From: Boesenbergia rotunda | Taxonomy: Eukaryota; Streptophyta; Magnoliopsida; Zingiberales; Zingiberaceae | Length of the DNA stretch: 64,000 nucleotides | Assembly (NCBI GenBank): GCA_024364735.1 | Contig: JAGFNQ010008758.1 | Location: forward strand, 26,994 to 90,993 | Direction: 5' to 3' | Shown: piece after piece, positions 1 to 11,800 of the stretch | Layout of the letters: every line of letters begins with the position of its first letter | Numbering within the stretch: the first letter of the stretch is position 1 | The notes under the pieces: generated by a model | The model's input: the letters and a program-made list of their open reading frames with translations, nothing else | What the model was told of the DNA's origin: nothing | Databases searched by the model: none | Program-made: the position numbers and the translations under genes

Positions 1-2
1 CA

Positions 3-417
3 AAAGACATTTGTGGTGAGCCACAACATGAGCCACAGATTGAATGTGTAAGTAATGCAAATGAGTGTAAAAGCAAGGAGAAAGATGAATCTAGTGAAGA
101 TATCAGTGGGACACAAGAGAACAAGAGAGTTGAAGTTAAAGTTGATGGTGAAGGTGAAATTGATGGGTTTCTTGAAGTGCCTGTGGAAAAGAATATTACA
201 TCAGTAGAGCATTTTGTATAGGGGCCTAATGATGAAAGTGACTCAGGGAGCATTGTTGGTAATTCACTAGCGAGGGGCGGGACCAATTATTTTCTGTCGT
301 CCATTGCAATGACGGTAAGGACAAGGGTAGGCCGAATTAAAAAAAAAGACTGAAATATATGTTACACCGTCGAGTACAACACTGAAACGTAGGAGGAAGG
401 CGGCAAAGAGGTTTTAG
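3..417 (+). pseudogene. Acidic and basic-cluster coding remnant at left window edge
   Basis: An open frame enters from the window edge at base 3 and runs 72 codons to TAG at 219-221. The peptide is rich in Glu, Asp, Lys and Ser. The same frame continues past the stop, and a different frame at 382-417 encodes a basic cluster (KRRRKAAKRF, then stop) resembling a nuclear localisation signal. It lies just upstream of Ulp1-like exons on the same strand, so it may be the N-terminal part of the same gene, as in plant Ulp1-like genes whose catalytic domain is C-terminal. That link is inference. The stop and frame change say it is broken or contains unrecognised introns. Confidence 0.4.
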
Positions 418-540
418 CATCAGTCGTTGACATAGTAGTGTTGGAATTGGTAAAATAGGGTTAATTTTATTTATTTGTTGTTAACTATATTTTTATTTAT
501 TTTTATTATGTTCCTGAATGTATCTCCCACATAGGGAGAC

Positions 541-1586
541 ACCAGTATAGATATTGCTACAATTGGAAGGAATGTTGTTGAGGATGTGATGAATGAATTT
601 AGAGAAAAAGGATATTTTTGTGGATACGAAAAAGTAACAGATGAAGAGCGAAAGATGTTAACAGAATATCTTTCTCGAGATAACTTGGAGTATGCTAATC
701 TTGTATATGGTTCATTTTCTGAAATATTATTCCTTTATAGTGTAATATAAAATAAATTTTCGTATTTACAGTGTTGTCGTGTAGGAGGAAGATAATGTGG
801 TATTCGACGAGCTCCAATTCTGTGAATTTTTATTTCGTAATCCAGTTAGATCGAAAATTATTGATTGTTACATGAGAATAATGACAACGCAAAGTCTCAA
901 GAAAGGGTTCGAAATTTTCTGCATGGACATGGGTGTTCAGGTTTTTGTTGTTCTTTGACCTTACAATTGAATTCTTTAATTTTTGTTTAAAATATGAATT
1001 ATGACTCTATTTCCACATGTAGAGAGAAGTGTTTGATAAACTGGAACGACATAGAACAATTGACTGTTGCGAAATGGGGTGTATGAGGATTTTGTTGGAA
1101 AATTGACTTCTGTAACAAGGAACCAACTAAAACATCTAAATGCAAATTTATTTAAAAGATGCAGATATATTATTTTTTCCCTTGAACTATGGATGACATT
1201 GGTTTCTGTTAATCTATTCAACAACAGAAGATAAATTCAAGATGATGAACTCAAAGCCTCATCCATCTTCTTTTGGGACAACAAAAGATTATGTGAGTTT
1301 CATCATTTGTATTTCAATAACACTTAAAACTTAAATTTTAAAGCATAACCAATATTTGCAGACACAATTTTTGGCTGGATACATGATGCATTTCTCGGGC
1401 TTTGACATTGGGAAAATCACAGTAACCAAAACAAAGTGTTGTCATCAAGGTGCGACTCTTGACTGTGGCATCTTCACCTGTTTATGGATCGAGTGCCTGG
1501 CGCATGACAAACATGAAATGTGGAATTATGAAAAAGAGGTAAAGATGGACACTTATCGGACACACATGGCAGCGATTATTTTGTAG
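541..1586 (+). pseudogene. Ulp1-like cysteine protease (C48) gene remnant
   Basis: Several exon-like segments on one strand read as the C-terminal catalytic domain of a Ulp1/SENP-type peptidase, which removes SUMO-like modifiers. Segments are about 541-706, 780-940 and 1020-1110. A His segment follows (about 1160-1290), where the His-Trp pair typical of the active site is encoded at 1197-1202. The Cys segment is 1356-1586: Gln (1446-1448) precedes Asp-Cys-Gly, with the nucleophilic Cys at 1464-1466 and the usual Gln-to-Cys spacing. Introns begin with GT and end with AG. A TGA at 1194-1196 lies in frame immediately before the His codon, and the acidic triad residue appears to be replaced (MMNSKP where a D-S is usual), so the gene is probably dead. 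Ulp1 domains of this kind are often carried by plant Mutator or CACTA transposons, but no transposon ends are visible here. Confidence 0.6.
1194..1196 (+). other. Premature TGA beside the active-site His codon of the Ulp1 remnant
   Basis: The frame that encodes FFPLNYG and HWFLLIYSTTEDKF is interrupted by TGA one codon before the catalytic His-Trp pair. It separates two clearly homologous halves of one exon, so splicing is unlikely to remove it. Confidence 0.6.
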
Positions 1587-2095
1587 ATGAAAATGGAATT
1601 ATAAAAAAGTAGTCTTTACTAATCCCATGTGATAATGATTTTTGATGGAAAACATGTTTAGGTTGTAAGTTGGTGTATTTATAGATATTTTGATCTTGAT
1701 CAACTTTATCCTAAGTGATTATGATTGTGAGTTGCTTAATATTATGAAAAGTGGATGTTTTGCTGTTGAAATTTAGAAAAATGTTAAATGTTGGTTATGA
1801 TATGTAGTCATTAGTGGTTTTGAATTATTTTGAGTTAATGTAGTTCGAATTCTAGAGAAGATCGATATAGCAAATGAAGGGTAATTATTTTGAATTATTT
1901 TAGATTCTCAATACAAGAGTTTGTTGATTATGATAAAACAAATGAAAGGTGAGAGGGAGGTTACATGAATTATTCATTTGATTGGGTAATAAGAAATTAG
2001 GGAATAAACACTGAATCTTGAACTATCCTTACATCGGTTAAGATGGAACATGTAACACTGAGAAGGGGAGAATGAAGTATGAAAACAAGATAAGT
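1587..2095. other. AT-rich non-coding stretch
   Basis: No frame with recognisable coding content is present. Short echoes such as TTTTGAATTATTTT occur twice (near 1820 and 1890). Nothing else can be supported. Confidence 0.5.
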
Positions 2096-2533
2096 TTATT
2101 TTACTATCAAGAGAATGCCAAGAGCAAGCGGATTATGAGTACAAAATTATAAAATTTCAGTATACATTGTGAAAATATAAGTATAAATTGTCTGAAATTG
2201 AGCACAAATTTAAGAAATTCGAGTATAAGCTTAGGAAAGTGGTACCTCTATCATAATGTTGATGCAACCTCCATTATAGTTAGTGGCCAAGTAGGAAATC
2301 AAGATAAGTTGCTACCCTTATTATTTTACTATCAAGAGAATGCCAAGACAAAGTAGATTATGAGTACAAAATAATAAAATTTTAGTATACATTGTGAAAA
2401 TATAAGTATAAATTGTTTGAAATTGAGTACTAATTTAAGAAATTCGAGTATAACGTTAGGAAAGTGACACCTCTCTCATGATCTTGATGCAACCTCCATT
2501 ATAGTTAGTGGCCAAGTAGGAAAACAAGATAGT
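2096..2533 (+). repeat. 225-bp tandem duplication, two diverged copies
   Basis: A block starting TTATTTTACTATCAAGAG at 2096 recurs at 2321. Both copies run through CAACCTCCATTATAGTTAG and GGCCAAGTAGGAAA and end at AAGATA. The copies differ by scattered substitutions and small indels, so the duplication is not recent. The second copy ends a few bases before the N at 2534. Confidence 0.85.
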
Positions 2534-2534
2534 N
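2534..2534. other. Single ambiguous base (N), possible assembly join
   Basis: The only N in the window. It sits exactly where the 225-bp duplication ends and the leader-like region of element E begins. Confidence 0.95.
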
Positions 2535-2870
2535 AGTCTCATTGATTAAATTAGGAACCGGATTTCCTAATTATAATTTCATACTTTATTTAAGGAATTA
2601 TTTTGGGAAACAATTTCCTAAATTGTCATAATCAATTTCGGAAATAATATGTTTAAGACTTTGATTTCTCTAAATCAAATCTTATTAAATTAAGAGACAA
2701 ATCCCTTAATTCAACTACATATTATTTTCATGAAAATCTCATTTAAGAAAACTCTATAGGAAACCATTTTCCTAATTAATTTTGGAGACAACAATATGTA
2801 AGAGCATCACCTCTTAAAACATATTTTATTCATGGATTTAATTAATTACAACAAATCGTTTTCTAAGGGT

Positions 2871-3031
2871 GGCTCCCCGAGGCTCAGATACCCAATGAAA
2901 AGTAATTTGTTGTAAATCCAATTGGACGGCTCCCCGAGGCTCAATCCAAATCAAACATGACAATTTCAATTTAAAATTGGGAAATTAAATTACAACAACT
3001 AACTTTAAATTGGACGGCTCCCCGAGGCTCA
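2871..3031 (-). repeat. Three copies of GGCTCCCCGAGGCTCA in the element E leader
   Basis: The 16-mer GGCTCCCCGAGGCTCA occurs at 2871-2886, 2928-2943 and 3016-3031. The last two copies share more context (ATTGGAC before, ATCCAAA after). Each contains a partly self-complementary GAGCC/GGCTC. The GC-rich units stand out in AT-rich DNA. Confidence 0.75.
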
Positions 3032-3475
3032 ATCCAAAATAAAGAATTTTGTTGTCAATTTAAAAACCAATTCAAATTTAATTGTCAATTAACAGTCCAT
3101 GAATTTGTCTAGACTTTCTTGAAAGAAAGTGCCCAAAATTGCGAGATTTCATAAATTGGTTTTCAGAATAATTGTAAGTTTCTGGTACAAAGAAAACTTA
3201 TATATTTCTAAAATTGGAAAATTTCTAAAATAGAAAAATTTCCAAAATTGGAAAGTTTCCAAAGATGGGAAGTTTTCACAATTATTATAAAATTTCAGAA
3301 ATTAGAAAATTTCAAAAGTTTGCGAAATTTCATGAGGATTTCCAAACTTAGAAATTCCTAAATCTAAAATTTATTATAATTTGAAAGTTTCCATAATTGG
3401 AAAATTTTTTCCAAAATTGAGATTATAACAAAGTTTTCCGCAAAACAATTATATGATTATGTCGAACACTAACCG

Positions 3476-3487
3476 GCTCTGATACCA
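3476..3487 (-). other. Element E primer-binding site (initiator Met tRNA)
   Basis: The reverse complement reads TGGTATCAGAGC, matching the 3' end of plant initiator Met tRNA. It lies one base from the LTR end at 3489. Confidence 0.8.
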
Positions 3488-3973
3488 CTGCTGGGTCCGG
3501 GTGCATGTCGACAAGGATACAAGTTCGTAAAATTTTAAATTTTTACGTGCAGCGGAAGAGTTAGCATAAAATAATTTCCTAAATTATTTTAACCACGTAT
3601 CTAGCATGCAACCTTATGATGTGTTGACATAATCATAAATTAAAACTTTGCAGAAAAGTAAATTAATTTACTAAGTACCTCTCGTAACTCGAAGTAAGGG
3701 ACGAGATCCAACCGTAGCGTCCCTTGGAAGCTGCGCCTCTATTCGCGTCCACGCCGAGTTCTCTTCGGGATGACTTCACAAAGTCACGAGTTTTGTGCCG
3801 ACGAGAACTACTAGATTCTCGGAAGGCACAACTAGAAGAACAAGAGAAAAGATAGGAAACTAACCACCAAGAAACGGAATCAAAATTCCGTTAAGGGAAG
3901 GAAGGAGACGCGATCCGCTTCTTCTTCTTCGGGGTCTCTTTGGTGGATGAAGCTCACGCCCACCTTGGGATTT

Positions 3974-4070
3974 GCGCCGGCCCTAGGGGAGAGAGAGAGC
4001 CGGCCCTAGAGAGAGAGGGGCGCCGGCCCTAGAGAGAGAGAGAGGCGTGTAGAGAGAGAGAGAGAGAGAG
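3974..4070. repeat. GA microsatellite with GCCGGCCCTAGAGAG units in LTR E
   Basis: GCCGGCCCTA followed by GA runs is repeated three times and then passes into a long (GA)n tract. It is a simple sequence repeat inside the LTR; a short minus-strand open frame over it is low-complexity and not credible as a gene. Confidence 0.85.
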
Positions 4071-5752
4071 CAACTAATCTCTTGATTAATTGATTGGGAA
4101 TTCAAGGCTTGCCTTTGGTTCCTTATATAGTTGCTTCTCCCTTGCCAAGTCTCCTCTTTAACGGAATTTTTCATAAGAAATTTATCCTATAAATTCTCTT
4201 ATTAATTATTCCGTTTAAGCCAAGTTTTATTATAACTAACTTTATAATAAAACAAATACCTTCTCTCCTTTTATTATGGAATAAATTTTATAAGAAATTT
4301 ATAAACTTTCTTATTATGGAAAAATCAATTCATAATTGATTTTATAAAATTAAAATAAACCATTCCATGGATCATTTTAATTTCCATAAAAATAGAATAA
4401 ATTTCTATAAATTTATTTATATAAATTTCTTTATACAAATTTATTTATCCATAATTTATAAAACAAATCGCGCTAGATTTATTTTATTAATTAAACCAAA
4501 TAAATTGGTTTATCCCCTTTGATGTGGCCGGCCAACCCAAAGAGGGTTAGCACCCTCTTTGGGTGGCCAAACCGAGCCGAACTGTCGCGAATTAAACTTA
4601 TTTAATTCGCCCAATAAGCCTTCAAAAGACTTAGCCATTTTTAGCTTCCGTTGCGCCTCTGATTAACTCAGATTCGACTTATTTCTCTTGATCGGAAAAT
4701 CCAATTTTCAACTCGTTTTAAATCCCTTGGATTACTCGTAGTGCGTGTGACTAAATAGGCTTTCGATTTATGTTGGCCGTCTATAATAAACTAATTATAT
4801 AACGATCATGAGTGACACCTAGTAGTACATCATGACCCCCAATTAATCGAAAGATCAACGGTTGACCTCAGAAGTAATTTTGAAATCCTTCAGCAGCTCT
4901 AATGAATCGTGCCCCATTCCCTTCACCACCTTACACCCACTTGGTTCAAGACATGGTCTGTTTGTGTCAGTCCCCACTAGACTGACTACGTCACACCTAG
5001 CCCAAGTAGTATCTTTCTCGTCCTTTGGATTTCTAATTACTCTCATGTTTTTAATAGACTCGAACTCTAAACATGATATACTCTGGCCAGAGGTTTTGAG
5101 TAACAATCCGACGATAGGCCTGGGTATACATCTCCTCGCAAGGAGTGGTGAATCCTTTGTAGGCTGTTCAAACATTTTCGGGCACTTCGGCTCATACCCA
5201 ATCATCTTGGGTCCACACCTCCTTGGAGATGGTTGCTTAAGATGTTAAAGTATAAGTCTCCATGACCAAGATGACTTGAACACCGCAAGTCAAAGGAACA
5301 TCGCACTTAAGCTGCAGTAAGAACTTCATTGACATATCTATATAGATAACCATATGAAGTCTTACAGCTAGTCACTCCAATGAATTAGTTCCCTTAACTA
5401 GCATCCATGTTTATCTCTGGACATCCCAATGTCACCAGCCAGTGAGAATCAGCTGATTAGAGAATAACTCATGCTAGTCTCAACAGAATTGATAGTGTCT
5501 GTTTTTATCAATTCATCGACTAGGGATAATTTCAATACTTCAGAATTGCACATGTAGAGATAATCACTAGTTGTGATCCCATCACAAATTCTCTTATGCT
5601 GTGAATTGTATTGCGGACATTCAGTAGATGAGTTTAAGATCCTAATCAAATACACTAACATGTATACTCAAATAGTGAATTATCATTTATTAAAATAAAT
5701 GTTTACAATCATAAGGTGATTGCCTTAGGACACTTCTCTCATATCACTAACA

Positions 5753-5905
5753 CAATCAACCTAGCTTCCCAAACTAGGACCTGGCTTCACTCACCATGAG
5801 TCGTGCCCGGTCCCCGACCTGGACTTAAACCAGACTCTTCTCATTAATCTAAACTAAAATCGCTGTCAACACCAAAACAACAATCAGGGTCAGACTGCAT
5901 CAACA
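5753..5905 (-). repeat. Element A 3' LTR fragment
   Basis: On the minus strand it starts TGTTGATGCAGTCTGACCC at 5905, directly after the polypurine tract, and is broken by element E after about 150 bases. It is similar to the first 150 bases of LTR F at 45707 (TGTTGTTGCAGTCTGGCCC). Confidence 0.8.
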
Positions 5906-5919
5906 GTCTCCCCCATTTT
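5906..5919 (-). other. Element A polypurine tract
   Basis: The reverse complement reads AAAATGGGGGAGAC, purine-rich and abutting the LTR start TGTTGA, as expected for the plus-strand primer. Confidence 0.75.
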
Positions 5920-6365
5920 ATTGTTTGACAACCCAATTGTATGTTTATGGATTTGAAATCAATTGTCTCAAATTTCACCATCGTAGGAGAATCAGGATCC
6001 TCCCCCTACAACAGTTAAAATCATAATTATCCCAAACTTAACTAACCACACTCTCACCCTTTGTCAAACACCGAAAAGTGTGTAGACTGGTTGTTAAGTT
6101 TAAAAATTCCTCCCCCTCTAACCTAGGGTTTTCCTGCAAACAAACAAAGGATGTGAATAAGTGTTAAGGGCATATGAAAACATATGATAAAGATAAAGTA
6201 GGTTAAGACAATCATATGCATCATATGAATATGAAAATGAACAACCTAGCATAAAGTAGTAATCATAAGGGCATACAGTCAGATAGGCATAATAGCCAGA
6301 TAGTGAAATAGTCAAATACATCATAAATTCATAGAAGTAAGATCAAAGTCAGAGTATAGCCACAA

Positions 6366-7506
6366 TCAATCCTCGGCGGGAGGGGGGGAGGCGAGGTCGT
6401 CCGACTGCATGGGGTCATATGCAGTGTCGTCGTCTGGTAGAAAAGACCCTGGGGCAGTACTGCTGGAGGGTGCAGCTCCATGAAGTGTAGACTGGTACAG
6501 GTGACCAGCTGCCCACGCGCGCCACTCCTCGAACCATGCCTGCTGCTGATCGTGCATCACAGAAATCCTCGAATCAGTCGCCCGCTGATCAGCACGTAAC
6601 CCAGAGATCTCAGACCTGACATCCTGCCGCCAGAGTTCCGAAATATGAAGTCCATGCTGGACAGTCTGCTCCAGCTCAGCAATCTGCCAGCGGAGATCAG
6701 GCTCCACCTCGTAGTAGTCTCCCGCGGTAGCAGGAGCACCATGATGTCTAGCCTAGTCTGCAGCTCCTGGAATATGCGCGACCATAGGTAACTCCCCTAG
6801 TCCCCAACCATCCTTCCATCTAAGACCCTGAGGTCCGACAATAATGCCAGCCTTGGCGAACCCGCGTCGGCCAAGTCGGCAGTCCTGCCGAACCATCGGC
6901 TCGGTCCTGCCCTTGGTTATATCAATACCGACTGAATGAAGCCTTTCAGTAATGATGTGTCCAAAAGGCATGTAGACTGTCTGACGGTCGATCTGACTGT
7001 AGAAGATAATAGAGAAATAGATGGTCGTCACGATGTCAAAGTCTAGCTGCCGATGCATCCCGTAGAGCATCAAGCAGTGAAAAGAACGAATCTCTGCTAG
7101 GGGCTTCTAGGTAATGGGCACAAGACAGTTAACTATGATTTTGAAAAGAACATAATCTGGTGGAGATAAGCTGAGAGCAGCAAACGTGGGGAAATCACCG
7201 GTAGGCTCACAAAGACCTCTCGGCCTGGGATGGCTGAAAAAATACTCCTAGATAGAGTCAGGGGTGACAGAATCACAGGGTTTATCAGTGAGGTTCGATC
7301 AAATGAAAATAAAGTTGGTTTGAAAAGATTTAGGTCATGGGAAGGCCATGGCAAAAACAACAATAACCCACACAACCAAAGGAACAATGGGTTGAGGGCA
7401 CGGTACAACAAATAGAAAACCATGATTAGTTCACAAAATCACAGTTCACAAGATAGTCATCAAAGAAAAACTGCACAAATGATAAACACACTCACTTGGG
7501 TGCCAT
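6366..7506 (-). pseudogene. Extra gene downstream of pol in element A (putative plant transposon protein domain)
   Basis: On the minus strand an ATG at 7506-7504 begins a very short exon (MAPK) ending at a GTGAGTG donor. Downstream, frames at about 7420-7140, 7073-6753 and 6707-6366 carry the rest. The middle part (residues PFGHIITERLHSVGIDIT) matches the pattern of the domain called putative plant transposon protein (I believe Pfam PF20167), also seen in element B (PFCHIITSLLHHHGHDIT). The last part is a coiled-coil-like Glu/Arg/Gln-rich tail ending in an acidic Pro/Asp segment. Frame changes show decay. A TATA box at 7733-7738 and a palindrome array at 7836-8290 precede it, so it looks like an independent transcription unit. 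Function is unknown; an env-like role, as claimed for SIRE1, has no support here because no membrane segment or signal peptide is evident. Confidence 0.5.
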
Positions 7507-7732
7507 CGAGTGAGTTTTGCTGAAAGAAACACTAGCTAAAAACTTGCGCAAGAGGGGATATGAACGTCTTCGAGCAGGAGAGAAGATCGACAGCTTGTGG
7601 AGACCACACAGAGTGCTGCACAGATGGCTCGCTTGAGACAACACAGAGGACTCAAGCTCAAACTCGCAACACCAGATCTCGCTGAACACTCAGAGAGCTT
7701 GCACAAAGGAAGAAAAGAGAGAACGCTAGAGC

Positions 7733-7738
7733 TTATAG
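7733..7738 (-). promoter_or_regulatory. TATA box of the element A internal gene
   Basis: The reverse complement reads CCTATAAGC, about 230 bases upstream of the short first exon and downstream (in minus orientation) of the palindrome array. It is inferred from position and sequence. Confidence 0.45.
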
Positions 7739-7835
7739 GAAGAAGGTTCTCAGGTTGAAGGGTCGGCTAGGGTTTTGAGATGAAGTGAATAGAGAGTTAA
7801 TAGGTTGGTGGACCGATCCACCAACCAAAATTTAA

Positions 7836-8290
7836 TGCGATCGATCGATCGACCATTCGATCTTGGAACGCCCAGACCGATCAGGCTTCATCCTGATCGG
7901 TCTGGCTGTGTCCTGATCGATCGGGTGACCGATCAGGAAAGCCCCTGATTAGTCTGCCGATCGATCAGGAAGTGAACAGAGAGTTTGTGAGAATTTTCAT
8001 GATCCTTCTGGTCGGTCTGTGGACCGATCACCAAGGTGCACAGATCGGTCAGTGGACCAATCAGGTCCAATACAGAGGAATTTCTGTGACTTATCACGAA
8101 ATAGCTTGATCAGTCATTTGGACCGATCATGCCAACTCCTGATCGGTCCGGTGACCGATCAGGGAGGTGCCTGATCGGTCTGTGGATCGATCAGGGATCG
8201 AACAGAAGATTGTGAGCCTTTTGTGAGCTCACTGATCGGTCTGTGGATCGATCATCCTAGTCCTGATCGGTCTATGGACCGATCAGATAT
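7836..8290. repeat. Palindrome array CTGATCGGTC...GACCGATCAG in element A
   Basis: About ten variants of CTGATCGGTC, a 2-6 base spacer, and GACCGATCAG occur, some degenerate, together with GATCGATCGATC. Each can form a 10-bp stem. The same motif occurs in the LTR of the related element F (46374-46865), but here it lies between pol and the extra gene, upstream of its TATA box. Confidence 0.85.
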
Positions 8291-8826
8291 CAGAGGAAAC
8301 TGAAATTCCCGTTTCAAACAACCCTAACAACCCCTAATTTAACTAGAATTGATTCCCTTTGAACCCTAAGAGGTTCCCTCATCCATATTTGCAATCAAGA
8401 GTTATGTCCTTATGATTCAACAAATCAATTTTCTCCAACCAAGTGAGATCAAAATCAATCAAAACATCCATTCAATTTTTAAACATGTTTGTACCAAAAT
8501 AAAGTCTCCAATCAAGTTTCCTTGATTGGAATGTCCAAATATGATAATGGAGCCAAATACACATGTTGTATGCATTGGTTTTCCTCATACTTGGTCAACT
8601 TAATGATTATTATCTCGTCAACCTAATTTCTCAAGGGATGCATTAACATTTTGAGTAATTAGCTTGATCCTAACATCTCACCCCATTTCTAGCAAACAAA
8701 AACATTTTGTTAAACCTTATAATTTGTGTGAGATGCCCCCGAGTTGCCCAATAATTGCTCCCAACAATTTTGAATGATCATGAAGGGTTTTATATGCTTT
8801 TCAATCCTATGATACACGACACATTC
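8291..8826 (-). other. Non-coding spacer after element A pol
   Basis: AT-rich sequence between the pol end and the palindrome array. No coding frame or repeat was recognised. Confidence 0.5.
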
Positions 8827-11800
8827 CTAATACCCTTCGTAAGAAACTAAATTCATTCTCAGGGAGTGGTTTAGTGAAGTGGCCGGTAGGTTCGATTTTG
8901 ACTTTACATGTGAGAGTACAATATCTCCTCTAGCAACATGATCTCTAATGAAGTGGTGACGTACTTCAATGTGCTTGGTCCTAGAATGATGGACTGGATT
9001 CTTGGTTAGGTTTATTGTGCTTATGTTGTCACACAACACTTGCACACCCTTGTAGGTTAATCCATAGTCCTCTAGTGTATGAATCATCCACAACAAGTGT
9101 GATACACTCTCTCCCATGGCGATATATTCTGCCTTGGTCGTGGAGAGAGCAACACAATGTTGCTTCCGACTTAACCAACTAACTAATGATGATCCTAAGA
9201 ATTGGCAACCCCCACTTGTGCTCTTCCTATCCAACTTGCACCCAGCATAGTAGAAATCGGTGTAGCCAATTAAGTCAAATGACTCGGTACAGGAGTACCA
9301 AAGACCAACTCCAATTGTACCCTTTAGGTATCTCAGAATTCTTTTAACAACAATTAAATGTGATTCCTTGGCACAAACTTGGTACCTAGTGCACATACCC
9401 ACAGCAAAAAGAATATCAGGTCGACTAGCTGTGAGGTATAGCAAACTACCTATCATGTTCCGATATTGGGTTAGGTCAACAGGCTTACCACTCTCATCAT
9501 TGTCTAATCGTGTATTCGTCGCCATGGGAGTGGTTACCTCTTTAGAATCACTCATGTTAAATTTTCGGAGCATCTCTTGAGTGTATTTGCATTGGTGCAC
9601 ATGGATTCCATCTCGAGTTTGTTTGATTTCGAGCCCAAGGAAGAAAGTCAATTCTCCCACTAGACTCATCTCAAATTCACTCTCCATGTATCCAATAAAT
9701 TCATTCAAATATCCCTTATTGTTGGATCCACAAATTATGTCATCGACATATACTTGGGCTACAAATATATTGTCATCATCTCTTCATAGAAATAGTGTAG
9801 GGTCTATTTGTCTTCTCACAAATCCTTTTTCGATAAGAAATGTCGACAACCTTTCATACCAAGCACGAGGTGCTTGTTTAAGGCCATAGAGCACCTTTTT
9901 GAGCTTGAACACGTGGTTTGGAAATTTAGAAATCTCAAACCCCGGAGGTTGTTCAACATAGACCTCTTCACTTATGAAACGATTTAGGAAGGCCGATTTG
10001 ACATCCATTTGATAGAGTTTGAAACCTCGATGTGCTGCAAATGCAAGCATCAATCGGATGGATTCTAATCGTGCCACGGGAGCATAGGTCTCATCGTAAT
10101 CAAGGCCTTCAACTTGACTATAGCCCTTGGCTACCAAACGTGCCTTGTTTCTTACGATTTCTCCCTTATGGTTCAATTTATTTTTGAAGACACATTTGGT
10201 TCCAATAATGGTGGTCTTCTTAGGTCTAGGGACTAAGTCTCAAACTTGGCTTCTCTCGAATTGACCTAGTTTGTCTTGCATGGCAATGATCCAATCGGGA
10301 TCATTCAATGTCTCGTCAATTTTCCTAGGTTCAATTTCTGAAATTAAGGCAACTTCATTAGCCTCATTCCTAAAGAATGATCTAGTTCTAACTCCATAAT
10401 GGATATCTCCAACAATTTGGTCTTGGGGATGACTAGAGGCTATCCTAGTTTGGCTTGGTGTTGGAGGTGCTTATTGGATGGTGTCACTAGACACAGGCTC
10501 AGCCTCAGGATTCGGTTGATCTATGTGTTGTCTAGGCTCACCGTCATCTGATTCATCAGCACTATCTTCAACACACGGACTTCCATCCAAACCTAGTTTC
10601 CTAAGTTCGAATTGAACTCCTTCTACATCATCTGATTGGTCAGTTGCTTTTGGAATTTCCTCAAACACAACATCAGAAGATTCTTCGACCAATCTAGACT
10701 TTTTGTTGTAGACTCGATAAGCTTTGCTGACCTGGGAGTACCCGACCAGTATCCCTTCATCATCTTTCACTGTGAACTTTCCAAGATGATCCTTGGTGTT
10801 TAGAATAAACACCTTACACCCAAACACCCTAAGATGTTTAACTGTAGATGATTTTACAAACCAAAGTTCGTGAGGAGTCTTCCCTAAAAATCTATGTATG
10901 AGGACTCGATTTTGCATGTAGCAAGCTGTATTCATAGCTTCAGCCCATAAGTAACTCGGTAAGGAGTACTCATTGAGCATGCTCCGTGCAACTTCTTGTA
11001 AGACTCGGTTCTTCCTCTCTACAACACCATTTTTTTTGTGATGTTCTAGGAGTGGAGAACTCATGTCTATATCCTCTCTCTTGACAAAACTCTAAAAATC
11101 TTTGGTTTTGAAATTCTCCTCCATGATCACTCCTAATTGTTTTAATTGTTGATGATTTTTCATTTTCAACTCTTCTACAAAATGAAATAAAAATATCTAG
11201 GGTTTGATCCTTATATTTTAGAAAATAGGTCCAAGTATATCTAGTAAAATCATCAATGATTACAAAACAATATCTACTACCATTCAAAGATATAATTGTA
11301 CTACAATCAAATAAATCCATGTGTAGTAAATCTAAAGCGGTAGAAGTATTTACAGCGCTTTTACCTTTGTGTGAAGATTTCGTTTGCTTACCCATTTGAC
11401 ATGCATCACAAAGTTTGTCCTTTTCGTACTTGATGCTTGGTAAGCCTGAACTAGTCCCTTGTTGGACAACTTCTGGATATTCTTCATATTCATGTGTGCC
11501 AATCTCTAGTGCCAAAAGATGGACTCATCTTCTCTTGACATGAAACACTTAACAAAATCATTAATAGCACTTTTAAAAGAAACTTGATAAATGTTATCTA
11601 TCCTTGTGCCTACTAGTACCGTGTCAAGTGTGTCATTTTGTCTAACTAGACATTGACTTGAATGAAAATCAATTGTGTAACCCGCATCACACAATTGACT
11701 GACACTTAGGAGATTAAATATCATCCCCTTGACTAGAAGGACATTCTTAATCCTAAGACATTCGAATATTTGAATGTCTTCTATCCCTACAACCTTAAGG

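Larger units (their letters stand above)
2535..5752 (-). mobile_element. Element E: LTR retroelement, leader and 5' LTR
   Basis: On the minus strand an LTR begins TGTTAGTGAT (at 5752) and ends CCCAGCA (at 3489). It is followed by a primer-binding site complementary to initiator Met tRNA (TGGTATCAGAGC, plus-strand coordinates 3476-3487). The leader then runs leftward with no coding frame to the N at 2534. The LTR is about 2264 bp. A second copy of the LTR start occurs in the opposite orientation at 35796-36258. No gag or pol is seen, so this is either a truncated element or a large non-autonomous derivative. It sits inside the LTR of Sirevirus A; the base after its right end is 5753. The other LTR and the left target duplication are absent. 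Confidence 0.75.

Noticed and set aside
4855..5248. Overlapping open frames of 116 and 128 codons on both strands
   Set aside because: They lie inside LTR E, overlap each other on opposite strands and have no recognisable domain.
6366..7073. Envelope glycoprotein in element A
   Set aside because: Position downstream of pol fits an env-like gene, but there is no signal peptide or transmembrane segment and the sequence resembles the plant transposon protein domain instead.
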